A stretch of 64,000 bases of DNA from Fratercula arctica (Eukaryota; Chordata; Aves; Charadriiformes; Alcidae), in assembly GCA_947846985.1 (NCBI GenBank), contig CANTUZ010000009.1, positions 1,997,501-2,061,500 on the forward strand, given 5' to 3'. Under the pieces are notes generated by a model that made no database searches, was not told where the DNA came from, and was given only the letters and a program-made list of their open reading frames with translations. A program made the translations under genes and the position numbers. Below are positions 38,018 through 50,150 of this stretch, one piece after another; the stretch's first letter is position 1; every line of letters begins with the position of its first letter.

Positions 38018-39589
38018 CTAAAATACAAACAATGGACACATGTTTAGCACTGACAGGAAAATAAGTGAATGATCCAAAATTTAAAAAGTATATTGGTTAT
38101 CCTTGTGTGAGGAAAGGAAAGAGAGGAATAGGTGGTGAGAATATTTTAACAGAGCGATGAGCAAAGGAAGAAAACGGAAACGAAAGGACAGACTTATTTA
38201 CTTTTAAAAGAAGTCAGTTATGAGTTAGCTAAGTTACACAGCCAATTTTATCCAGGAAACGTCATAAGGTTTGTGGTTTAACCACTTGACAAGGAGATGA
38301 GTCAGAAGCTGAAGACAAGCCCCACGCGTAAGGCGAAGCGCAGGCCGGGTAGATCTGCAGGTTGGTTGACTCGGAGTTGCTGCTTAGTCACCCAAGGTGC
38401 CACCATGCCCCAGGTCCTGCTTGGCACAGCCCCCTCTGCCTCTGCCCAGCACCCATTCTCCTCGCTACAGAGATGTCTTGCAGAAAAGCCTGGAGGGCCG
38501 TGGCCTCGGCAGGCCTTGCTGAACGGCCCATGTTCACTCTAGGGGCTAAATAAGTACTGCAGTAGTGAAAGGATCTCTGGATGTCTCCGTGGTGCCCTAA
38601 AGGAGCATCTCTAACCACCACTCTTACAGTTTCAGTTTCCTTCATATTTACCTCCTTTTTTATATAAATTCCTAACATTGTATGAAACATGGAAAACTAT
38701 TAAATATACAGGAAAAAATGCAGATGGGAGCAGATGGTCCAGATGCTTAGGTAAGCATCACCAACGCATTCCTCAAAACAACCACAAAAAACCCGACTCT
38801 GAGCGCTCAGGCGCTCACTGTCACGCGTTTCTCCCGCTCCCTCCATCTATGCCCTCGTTTCTCATCATTTTGGGCCAGGCTGCTAACCAGGACCAACGTA
38901 CCAAGTGGTGCAGTGACTGGAGTTTATAAGTTTTCAGGATTTTCAAGACAGACCCTCTTAATACGGATGCTGGTTCCGACAGAACCAGCACTGAAAATCA
39001 ATTTGAACAGATAATTCTTTGCCACGATTATTCGAAGACTCACACACTCAGTTGTTAAGTACTATTACATAAACGAAAATGGACTCCAAATGCATTTAGC
39101 CAAGCTCAGTGTGCTACCACGCAATATTTCACAGTTTAATACTTTAAGCTAAAGGGAAACAAAATCTGGTTAGTTTGCAGAATTAGCAGAACAGATATTA
39201 TAGGCCGCACATACTGCTGACAAAACAAAATACAGAGAGACCATTTCCAAACACACGCATTTTACAGTATCAAAATCTGTCTAAAAGAAAAAACGATAAC
39301 CGGTTTCTATCAAGAGTTTGCTTTAGGGTTATTTATAAAAGCTGTCAGTAAACTAAATTGTAAGTGTAATACAGGGCTGCCAAGAAACGTTTAACACACT
39401 TGTCTAGATCAATAATCATTTGCCAACAATATTCACTTACATTTTTCCAGCGTGAAAAACTTAAAATAATTTGCTGGAATACCATCAGTTTTACCCACTG
39501 AATATTAAGAGAATTTAATCTTGTCAACAGTATAAAATTAAAATTTTACCTCACTAAATTCTACTCAACAGTGAGAAATTTCCCTGCTT

Positions 39590-39711
39590 CGGTCACTGGG
39601 AAGGCTCCGGCGCCCTGAACGATGACGAGTCAGCGTGATCAGCGTCGAATACATCACCGACACCCAACCAACCGAGACCCGGCATGGAAAAAGGTCTCCG
39701 GCTGATTTGCG
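39590..39711. other. Small CpG cluster in intron
   Basis: I count 13 CpG in 122 bp, with seven more between 39789 and 39852. No repeat family or coding content is recognised. Confidence 0.55.
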
Positions 39712-40231
39712 TTAACTATAATGACATACAGACCCTGCATCCTAATAGTGAGGATAACCTGGAAAAGCAGAGCAACCCTATTTACAAGCGTTCAGGATAC
39801 TGTAGAGTAGAGTGCGTACAGAAACGTACCGCACCGGTATGGTAAGCGTACGTCACCACAAAGTACATTAGGAGAGATCACCGTCTCACTTGCTCCAGAT
39901 AACTATTGTACAGAAGTGTTTTCTTCCATCTTAACACTTGTGGCTTGTGTGCCTTACAACATCGGAGCGATGCCCATCCGATGTCAAGGTTGGAAGAACC
40001 TTCTGTTATTTACAGCATTGAAATGGGGGCAGAAAGAGGGGAAAAAAAGTAAATAAAATACCTATAGAGCACTACCTTAATCTGCTCTTGTAATCTCCAT
40101 GGTCATACCCCTTTTGTACAGAATTTCTAAGCGTATTTAGAAAATGAAGTTTGTATGGGTGAAACAACTTTTAAGAATATGCGAGCCAAATGTGTTAAGC
40201 GTGGGCTGGAACAGCGTTAAAGCAAGAAACA

Positions 40232-40254
40232 CCCCCCCACACACCCCCAACCCC
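40232..40254 (-). repeat. G-rich tract on the MAP2K5 sense strand (potential G-quadruplex)
   Basis: The plus strand reads C7, ACACA, C5, AA, C4, so the sense RNA has G4-UU-G5-UGUGU-G7. This fits G3+N1-7 four times if the G7 run is split. It may form an RNA quadruplex. Confidence 0.7.
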
Positions 40255-43200
40255 TCCTCAAACCCATTGCTGCCAAGGACAAAGCCGTGAACAAGGATTT
40301 GGCTGCAACTTCCACAACTGTAACACAGGTAAGGAAATGAGATGGACCAATTCATCCGGCATAAAATACCACGCAGTGTTCAACACGGGCGGGAGCAGAG
40401 TTTCTGAACAAGTTTGCAACAGAAGGTACAAGAGAAGCCAGAGGAGCAGAGGAGGTGGGGAGGTGCCCAGCCACCCCTGCCATCCTGCCAAGGGGGAATC
40501 GCACCGCGGGGACGACCAGGAAGAGATGGGGCCAAGGGCAACCTGGGCTGGTTGGGGAAAGGGGGCTGGTCACCAAGCTCCAGTGCCTGCCCCCATTTCA
40601 AAACTAGTGCAATGGCGCCTCGCAGGTAGAACTGGAGAAGGATCCTAGACAAGAGGGTTTTTTTTATTTCATTTTTTTAAATTTAAATGGCATGGCGGAC
40701 CTCTGGGATTCAGCAAGGGGCTCCAAGCACTCTTGCACAGTTTCCTTATCAAGTTCCTGCCTAAAATACAGCAATCTTGGAATCGCTTAGCAAGCTTATA
40801 ACATATGTGAACTCAACATACCTAACGTTTCAAGTGAAAAGGGTTAATTGTTAAAAGAGGAATACCTGAGCATATTTCCTCTGCTCTGCGCTACACCTCC
40901 AGGACAAATAAGGATGAGTTGTCAAGTTAAATACAAGCAGTCAAGTGACTGAATTATAATTTACTCTGTGCTCAATTTAAATTAGTGTGAGGCTATTAAA
41001 ATATACAGTATAAATACGGCAATTCATCACAAGCTGTCATGGATGACTTCATCTATTTGCTGGAGTGGCATACGTTCCACTAAAGGGAACGAGAGCAAAA
41101 TCACAGGTCAAATTAAGCTGCTATTCTGTTTTAATTCACTTATTTAATCCGTGGCGACATAATTGTCTTTTACAGTATGTACAACTCAAAGGAAATTTGG
41201 GAGTATTATAGTCAGTATACAAATGATTAATCAAATGGTCCATTTAAATGCTAGCTTAAGAGCAGGAGAAACTAAAAGCAGTTGAAGAATGGCAATCAGC
41301 CAGCGTACACTCAAATTTTTCATTTGGATTTCTCCCTCTAATTAGAAAAAAGTTACCTTTGAAAAAAATCTATTAAACCCTCCACATGCTGTAAAGTTTA
41401 CATAAAATATGCAATGACATAGCTTTGGTCTATAATATAGATATTAGCACCGGTTTGTTTTCCTGTTCAATATATTTGCAAGATTATGGACCAGCTGAAA
41501 GCATTTTAATCAACAGGTTTTCAGAATGTTATCTTGTCCTATCAAATCTGTATATTATCATCAAAAAAAAGCCCCCAAAACCGCAGAACTCCACTTCCAT
41601 AGATCCATCCAGTGATGTTCCTATTAGCGTGGCAATCCTCTGTCAGAACACTTGATCCGTGTGACGATCCTGTCAAAACGCCAGCATTACCGTCCGCTTT
41701 TTATTGCTGGCTATGCTGAGCCATAGGCGCGTTAAGTCATTTTCTTAATAGCGCAAGCCGGCATGATCACGATCATTCCAAGTTTCCTGACCTCCAGCTT
41801 GTGAGCACGTTATTTTAAACTATGATAACACGCACGTGTTGATGTAGTATTTCTTCTGAAATCACACTAAAAAACCAACCAACCGTAATGGAGAGTGACA
41901 GGACCACCATGAGTAGTATCTACAGGAGAACCCAGTTTCCCAAATCTTCAGGATGCTAATTATCCACGAGGACTAACCGAACCCGCGGACTCTAAGGGAA
42001 ACAAGGAGGTGAAATTGCTGGGGGAAAAGGCTTTTTGCCACAGGGAGGTGATTTCAATTAACCTTGCAAAGGGTGAACTCATTTCCCCTCCTGCCTGTGG
42101 GATTTTTCTCTTGCTCCACCTCCTCTCCAGGCAGGTTCCGAGGGCACCCCCGGCCCCATGGCAGTAGTGCCAGCGCTGCGCACAACCGGCATAGAAGACG
42201 CTCTCCGTAGAGCTTGAAAAAGATTATTTGAGGAAGTAGCGTAGTAGGGACCAGGGAAAAGCAGCATCCTTACACAACCCCAGCATTTAAGGGAAGAGCT
42301 TTTTCACTTCCATATGGAAAGTTGTAATAAGAAATATTTTTTAATATTTAAATTCCTGTACTTTTGTGCCTGTTACAACTCAGAGAATTCCTGTCTAACT
42401 GCTCGTGACAGCTTTAGGAATTACAGATACCACTTGAAAAGACTTTTTCAAAATGACTTTTTCAAAAACTTTAAGTGATGTTTGTATTACACGTAATTAG
42501 TTATTTGGATGTTATTTCCATTTCCGTATTTTCCATGTGGAGAGAATCATTGCCAATCCAGTAGTAAGCATTTGCTTTTCTTCAATTCCTTAGAAAGTCA
42601 AAAGCTTTTCCCCTAGTGGGGTGAAGGGATTTATACGATCCTCAGGAAAGCTGAAACACGGGCAGAATCTCCTTTCAGTAAATTATATCTATTGGAACCA
42701 CAAGACAATCTGAGCCCCAATCTGAAAGTTTCCCATATGTGAAAATATTGCCTGGTAATTACAAATGCTTCATTTGAAGCCTTAGTATAATGTTACAACT
42801 TTAAATTCCATTTAACAGCAATTCTGCTTGCAGCAACCAGCTCCCATCACTCCTCATGCCCTCCTCTCCCACCCTCGCATTCTTTCACTTTAACTCAGTT
42901 ACACCAGTATTTAATGATTAAAGACAAAAAAAGAAATGAGACACAAAGCCCATTTTAGAGTTTTCTAAGTAATTCTCCCATAAATTATATATTTAAAATA
43001 TACCATTTTTTTTAGATCCCAAACTATTAACTGAAATTGTATGAATGCAACAGTTAATCTGTTTTGCAAAAGTCTCTACTGCTTTGAGTTTTAACAAAAT
43101 CACCAAGTTTAAAAAAAAAAGTTTGATATATCAAAAAAGGGCGTATTTCAAAATTTTTGTAGAGATTAACTGTATTAATAATTTAATTTAAAATTTAATT

Positions 43201-43875
43201 TAACAAATTACATACAGGAGTTGGCTTACTGTTGTCAGAGTCGCACTATTAGTTTGCCACAGTCTTAACCGAACTTCGGTAAGAGTGGCACTGATCTGAC
43301 CACGCTACAGGACACAGCTTCACTGCAAAGGACGCTAACAAGAAAAAAAAAAAAGCCAAATCCCTTGCATTAAAAAAAACAACAAAAAAAAAACCACAAC
43401 AGGGGGAAAGGGACATTAAAATAAATAAACCTGTTAAAACCACAAGATCTCCTAGGAAAACAGAATATTATCCCAAAGTAAACAGGGAAATTCTCTTTAT
43501 TTAAAAATGAGATTGCAGAGGCCACTCAAGAATATGCCCTTGGGGACAGCCTGGTGCTGGCAGAGAAAGGCACAGGCTGACACCCTGCGCCCTTTCCGTC
43601 CCCGCTCCTGCGACGCCGGGGTCCAGGACGGGGAAGCAACATCTCTGCCAGTCGCTGGACAGGCACAAACCACAACCGCACTGGGACACATCCCTGTAAC
43701 CCCCCGGCAAGACGTGGTGGTACCTACACACGGTGCCAAGCAATTCCCAGGGGGCGAAACCTGGATTCTGGGAACTCGGTGCTCATTTGGAATTACTAGA
43801 TTTATGGACTGTGGTTTTTCCTGCATAAACAATGTGGACTTTAATGCTATAAAACAAATTGAGATCTAACAATCA

Positions 43876-43940
43876 GAGGGAGGGGAAGGAAACCAAGGTC
43901 AAGAAAGAACAGGGAGAAAGAAAGAGAGAAAGAAAATTAC
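43876..43940 (-). promoter_or_regulatory. Pyrimidine-rich tract downstream of the 40-nt exon donor
   Basis: On the sense strand a tract made mostly of C and U, with repeated UUUCU units, starts about 14 nt after the donor of the exon at 43954-43993. Such tracts bind TIA1/PTB-type splicing factors. A function here is inferred. Confidence 0.4.
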
Positions 43941-43953
43941 TGTAATATCTTAC

Positions 43954-43993
43954 CTTTACTGCTAGTATTTTTCCACTAGGGACGTGGTATGCC
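43954..43993 (-). CDS. MAP2K5: MAP2K5 exon: catalytic lysine (VAVK-type) segment
   Basis: This short 40-nt exon completes the Lys codon split from the previous exon (AA|G) and encodes AYHVPSGKILAVK. The final Lys is the invariant ATP-anchoring lysine of kinase subdomain II (K195 in human numbering by my count). The acceptor is CATGCAG and the donor is GTAAGA, both on the minus strand. It sits 15.3 kb from the previous exon and 5.9 kb from the next. A long U/C-rich tract lies just downstream of the donor (plus-strand 43876-43940, purine-rich), which may help recognition of such a short exon. The frame is intact and the sequence appears identical to the mammalian protein here as far as I recall it. 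Confidence 0.96.
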
Positions 43994-45511
43994 CTGCATG
44001 AGGGAAAAAATTAAATAACTTGAGATCACATAAAATTACCTCTATACATATGTGCAACATGTATACACTAATTTCACAGAAAAATGACTTGGAGCTAATA
44101 TGTTCTAGGTTACACCAATTTTATATAGCATTTTTAAAGAGACTGATGAAAACAATCGATCAAAAGAATATACTTACAATGAAATCATTCAGCAGGTTTT
44201 AACATCTGCATGTTTTGTATAAAACCTACACATTGAAGACTCCCGCACAGCGTATGGTAGGAATTTATCCGCTTTCACATTTTCTTTTAATGCAATACAA
44301 TTACGGTATATTTATTATTCAGAATCTTCACGGAAAACAAGGTTTATCACACAAGTTTGCCCATCCTAAGGGTATTTTCAGTGGTAAGACAGCGAGATAC
44401 GCAGCTATATCAATTAAAGTGAAGTAAACCAGGTAACGACTCATTCTTTACTGTAACCTAAGGACCCACAGAAAATATTAGTGAAATGAACTTTCTGCAT
44501 CTGTACTTAATATTAGCATGTGCGTGCGCATATAGTGTTAGAAAGCATTACTGTTAACGCTCATGTGTACCCAAAATAATTTTCCACAGTATTTCAAGAG
44601 CAGTTTGTCTTAATTTCTGGAGACAAATATTTACAATTGGCTATTTAACAATGGCTCGTGTATTCCTAGCCATGAACTCGTAAGAAAATAAAAAGGTAGG
44701 TGAAAAAAAATGTCTACTAAAAATCCAATGTAATTTTGCATAAAACCAAAACCATTAAAGGTTTTCCTCTTCACTAGTTTTATCGTCTCATACTGATTTA
44801 TGATACTATGCACAGTAATGTCATATATGTGGCACTAACTTTAAAGAATTATAATATTTTACCACTATATACCTCTAGCAATTATTACTGAAGAAGAAAG
44901 GCTTTAATAGTTTTGGGGTTTTTTTGCATGCGAAATCATACATAGCACAAGGCGAGACCGTTGTTTAATCTTATTTATAACCCTGAGTGCTTCTATAATT
45001 TCTGCTAATAGCTTGGAAGTTTCTAAAAACTTCACCTTAATTTAATAACTCACGGATAAACATTTACATAACCGAGTGGCATGAGCTTTTAGGAACAAAC
45101 ACGGTTTAAAAAGGCACACTAAAAATCAGTGTTATTTAATATCAGGACAGCACGCAAAAAGCAAACCCATCAGCCGAAGCTGTGGCAGACCGGTGGCTGA
45201 ACGCGCCATCACTGAATCCAAGGGAGGAGACGAGCTCTGCTGTAACTATGGATGAATCAACAGTGGCAAAACATTATGGACTTAAGATGAGCAGAAATGA
45301 TAAGAAAATGAACAGGTTGAGATAGCATGCTTAACGTCTGTTAGCTTAATATGTACTGTGCCGGACAGTTTGGCAACTTAATTAGCTTGTCAAGAAAGCT
45401 GATCTTTTTTCCGTAAGAGAGATCTCCTGTTTCCAAGTGAATTAAAAGGGAAGACTTGATTATTTAATTATGATGCACGCTAATTCATCCGTGGAAGTTT
45501 GGGTTAAATTT

Positions 45512-45525
45512 CCAGCAGAGGGCAG
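45512..45525 (+). promoter_or_regulatory. CTCF core-like motif
   Basis: CCAGCAGAGGGCAG fits every position of the CTCF core consensus CCASYAGRKGGCRS. It lies just after a block with TTAATTAG (45378-45385) and TTAATTA (45464-45470). Occupancy cannot be judged from sequence. Confidence 0.45.
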
Positions 45526-48500
45526 ATACCTGGTTTGGTTTACAGAGCACTGACAGTACCAATTTAACATTTAATTATGGCTGAGAACTGGATCACAAAG
45601 GAGATACCATGCCCATGGGTAGAGCGTGTCCAGTGGCTCTGCAAATGCCGTGCTACCTGGGAGGAACGGAATTTGTTTACTCCAGGCTGATCCGGCATCT
45701 CCATTGTCCTGACCTTCCTCAACACAATAACTGTAAAGTGATTAATGAAGTTTGAATAGGAGCTTTGGTTACACCAAAAGACAACCGTACACCTCCATAG
45801 TGTTTTAATTAACAGCTAACACTTCAAATTAGTCTGTAGTTGCTACAGTAATTACCCGTTCCAATGAGTGTGTAGGGAAAACGTTTTTGTTAGATATTAT
45901 GTAGAACTGTAAGTTGGAATTGATCATTTTGGTTACAGTCAGCACAGCTAAAGCCTGAAGATTTAGTACCTTTATGTAGCTTCAGAAGGATGCACTAAAA
46001 AAACCCCACAGAGTAACGTGCACAGCATGAAGAAAAACACACTTTTTGTGCGTACTGCACCCGTCAGTAAGTCTACGGGTGTCTACGAGGAGATTAAACG
46101 AATATTCATACTCTATAAGTGATGTGAAATCTCATCTCAAGGTCAACTCTCACAGATTTCAGTGTCACCTCCAAAAGTAAGTAAACATCACTGTAGAACC
46201 AGATCATTAAATGAGGCAAAGTAGCAAAAATGCAAAAGGTTCCTCAGCAACGCTCCACATTTCAGGGAACGCACACTTAAAAATCTTGCAGGATGGTTGG
46301 CAAATGATGCCGCCTAATAAAGAGCTACAGCAACAACAACTCTTCTTGCTAGGAAACCGCATTGTGGTGCCTAACAGTAACGACAAGTGGATGTTAAAGA
46401 CGAGTGAAAACAGTTGCTAAATAGCTGCTGAAGTACTTAAAGACAAATGTAAAGAGCAGAAATTAAATGCATTGAAATGCAAAATATTCAAGGAAAACGC
46501 TGCTTTGACGTTTTTCAAAATTTCATTCCTTGCAGAAACCAGCTCTGGGAAAACAAGTTCACTTTTTCTGCTCTTTTTTGTGGGGGTTTGGTTTTGGTTT
46601 GATTTTTGACCCATTGCAAAAGCTCTAAGGGATGATTGAGAAGAGGCGGCTGTAAATCATTTATTGTTAAGGAGAAATCAGAGAGACACAGAGAGTCAAC
46701 CTCTGCAATGAGAAGTTTAAAAAGTCATTTTGAACACTTGATGCCAGCGTCAACTGTTAAAAATATAAAAGCTATTATTTAAGTTCTGTTGCCATCTGCC
46801 AACTGCAGGAAGCTGGTTCCAATGTGCATTCCCCCTTCCCTCTCCGCCTCTTAGTTAAACTGGGAATTTACCGGACAAATGTCACGGCACAGACTGCTCT
46901 TTTTACCCTCTGGAAAGAAAATTCCTAACAGATATTGGGACAAAATAAGAATATATTCTTATGCAGGGCCTGATCTAGATCCCACCCAGGTTAGTTGGAG
47001 AACTGCATCTACCACAAGCTTGATGTATTATTATTATTATTTTATGGGCAAACTAATGGAAATGCTACGACATTAATAACAACTGTCTCCACTACTAAAA
47101 ATACTTTTTAGGTACATGTTAAAAAATATTGAAACAGTATTTATTAAAATAGTAGAAAAAAATAAACACAACAGCAATCGGATATTTCATTTGGTGCCCA
47201 ATTTCTGCACATAAAGAAACTGTAATTCTAGCCTGCTGCACCCAACTAATTTTTAATTTTATTTTGAAATAGACAGTTGTTAGCTATAGTAGCCACAGCA
47301 TTTTCTGTCTGAGGATAACGATTAAAGTTATTGAAAAAAAAAAAAGCGTGGAGTTCAGAAATCCATTTTGGGACACCAATCTTACAAGAGGATGCGTTCT
47401 TTTCAAGTTCACCAAAGCCTGACTGAAAATAGCTGCTGTGTGTCTGTGAGAAGACAAGACAGTACAAAAAGTTGTAGACATCTTAAGCTGATCTCCGCTG
47501 ACATCTTCAAAGTGAAGAGTAAAGGCCAGTGGTTGAAAATTGTATCTTAGTATCAGAGTACACACGGGATACAAGAAAATAATTCACGCTAATTTTCCCC
47601 AGGAAATGAAAATTCTTCATGCAAGCAAACTGTTCTTCCTTGATGCTCAGAAGTATATTTTAGTTCCTATGTCCAATACAAACTCTGCACTCCATCGCGT
47701 AACCAATTTAATAATAGCCAGGATGTAGAAAGAAGTGCACCCCTTAACATTAGCAGTACCTGGTGCAGGGACCAAGCGAAGAGATTGCTTTTGAATTAGA
47801 ACTAAGTTTTAATAACTCAGACTGATAACTCAAAAAAATTCATATAGATTTCACAAAAGAAGGAAGAAATCTTCGGGGAGGATGGAGAAAAGAAAGTATT
47901 AACTTTCAGATCTCCTCAGAAAAAAAATATATTCCAGCCACAAAGGCAGCGTGGTAGAAAGCACTGGATGAGCTCCAAGAAAAGGGAAAAAACAGAGCAA
48001 GAAAGCTGGAAGCTGGATAGGGAGAAGGTGAGTTTTGGAGGGCCTTTCCCCCCCGGCCCTGGCATACTGAGTTAATGCGAGATGGAGGATGCAGCTGCCA
48101 TCTCCTTTTGGGAAGTTCTCCTAGGGAACACGCACGGCACGTCATGCGCAGAGGTTGGCTTAAAGCTGCCCCCCGTTGTATAAGAAGAGGACAGGCAGAC
48201 TTCAACCACTGCGTATTTTGAAACATTCCCACTGGGGAAAACAAATTTAAATCTCTTCCTTCACGTTCCCACTGGAGTTGGTTATTCTGAGCCCCCTACA
48301 ACCATTACAATGAACAGCTTCTAAGCAAGACTGGCACAGTTGTGTCAAATATTTTATTAACCTTGACTATTAACCATATCCCTAGACATTTAAAGCCCTG
48401 AAGGGAGCCAAGTGCTTTAGTATAACTTTGTCTCCTCTACTTGGAAAATTGCGAGTGTCCCTCAGGGAGCGCCGCAAAGGCAGCTTGCCCAGCTCCGTGG

Positions 48501-49919
48501 CAAAAGCTGGGTTATTGCGGGGAATAAGAAAGACTGAGTGAGCAAGCGCGCACTCTGCGTGAACAAAGCCCTCCAGCTAAGCCGGAAAAAACTTCTGATG
48601 GACTACGGAGTACGGCGTGTGCATCCCCTTGTGTTCCAGAAAATAAAAATCAATACCATGGAAAACTAGAATAGGGCTTTGGGGGAACTGCCAACGCCTC
48701 GGCATCTCTCCCCCCCATATACAAGATGTGTTTCTACAGGAAAGCAAATTAAAAAATGAAAGTGTCAGAAGCAGCTGGCTTCTGTTTTAAAAAAAAAGGA
48801 AGAAAAAGGTAACTGAATTTCACCTTGCCTGCTTTGTTCTTCCTGAGGTCTACTGCAAAGAAAATGAGAGGAGAAATGTAGATATTTTTGATCAATCCTC
48901 TTTATGGAATAAACCATATCCCACCCTAATATTTAATGCTAAAAAATGCAGACGCTGAATATAGTGAGTTTCTACTCACTCAGTTCAACAGTAAAACAAA
49001 CAAAACCAACCAAACAGAACATGCACAAGCTTCTTAATAAATAGCTTAAGCGTCAAACAAAAAATTTGTCCCTCTTTCAACTTGCTAAGTCTCACAATTT
49101 GATATTCTCCCTGTGAGAAATTTTACCTAAAAGCACCGTGGGGAGCTGCATTACTTGCTGTCATTGTGGTATCATTTCTTCCAGGGCAAACAAAGAATTA
49201 ACTTCAGGTTTCAATATTCAAGCACTCAAGAGAAACAGCAATTTTCAATTTGTTTCCTCATTTTTAGTTGGAAAGCATTTGCCCGCATACGAGTGACTTA
49301 AGGATGGTCACACCAGAAGCATGGACTTAGTATGCAAAGACCCCTGAGCTTTCTCAAACAGCTTTTCCAAACAGCTACAATAACTTGCACTACAAACTAA
49401 GTTTACTAGTACCTGAAAACTCAAAATAAATGCAGCCTCTTCCTAGAAGCAAAACTTCATTAGAATTATTATACCGTGCTCCTTCACACTGATGCAAAAA
49501 GCGCTGCAGAAGCCTGCAGCAGCCTACTATGCAGAAGATCCTGCTTCCCATCTGTTCGCTCTGGTCACCAGGATACATTTTTCTATTTTTGCCCCCAATA
49601 GCCATGGAAACAATTTCTAATCAATAAGACATTCCTTGGCAAGACCAAATGATTCAAGGGAAAGCCATGACCTGTCTGCTATGCCAATGAGTCAGCCCCT
49701 TCCCTTCCTAGAAATATAACCAGCATCAGCAAATATGACAAAATGATATACTGACAGTACCGTTCCATTAGCGATGTGACTGCAGGACGCAGGGATGCAA
49801 TGCTCCCCTCTGCTCCAGGTACCAGAGAAACTTACGGCTAATGCCACAAACTCAGATTTGCTGTAGCTTTACTGGCTCACACAAAGTCTTGGTGCGTCAT
49901 TCTGCTAAACATTAGACGA

Positions 49920-50150
49920 AAGGGTGGCTGAAAGGGACCTCTGCAGACCATCTAATCCAAGCTCCCTCTTGAAGTGGGACTGTAGCAGTGGATGAGTTCA
50001 GCCATGGCTTTGTCCAGCTCTGGACTAAAAGCCTCAAGGATGGAGAACCCCCTGCCACTTTCATGCCCTGTTAGAGCGCTGCACCATCTTACTTGCGAAG
50101 AGGTTTCTCCTGATGTCCAATATGAACTTCCCAAAGTGGCAACCCGGGGC
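49920..50150 (-). mobile_element. CR1 retroposon fragment, minus orientation
   Basis: This is the reverse complement of the CR1 3' region. It contains GGACCTCTGCAGACCATCTA, then 'tccaagctccctcttgaag', then 'gcctcaaggatggagaaccc', then 'gcgctgcaccatc' and 'gaggtttctcctgatgtcca'. It is more diverged than the copy at 22148-22602 and lacks a clear octamer tail. It is inserted in the same orientation as MAP2K5. Confidence 0.8.

Larger units (their letters stand above)
38018..43953 (-). other. MAP2K5: MAP2K5 intron, 5.9 kb
   Basis: No further exon is seen. It holds a CpG cluster (39590-39711, with more CpG to about 39852), a C-rich tract (40232-40254) and a GC-rich stretch at 40380-40650 without recognisable coding content. 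There is an AT-rich possible regulatory stretch at 40920-41300 and another GC-richer stretch at 43510-43760. A long purine tract at 43876-43940 adjoins the exon. Confidence 0.9.
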
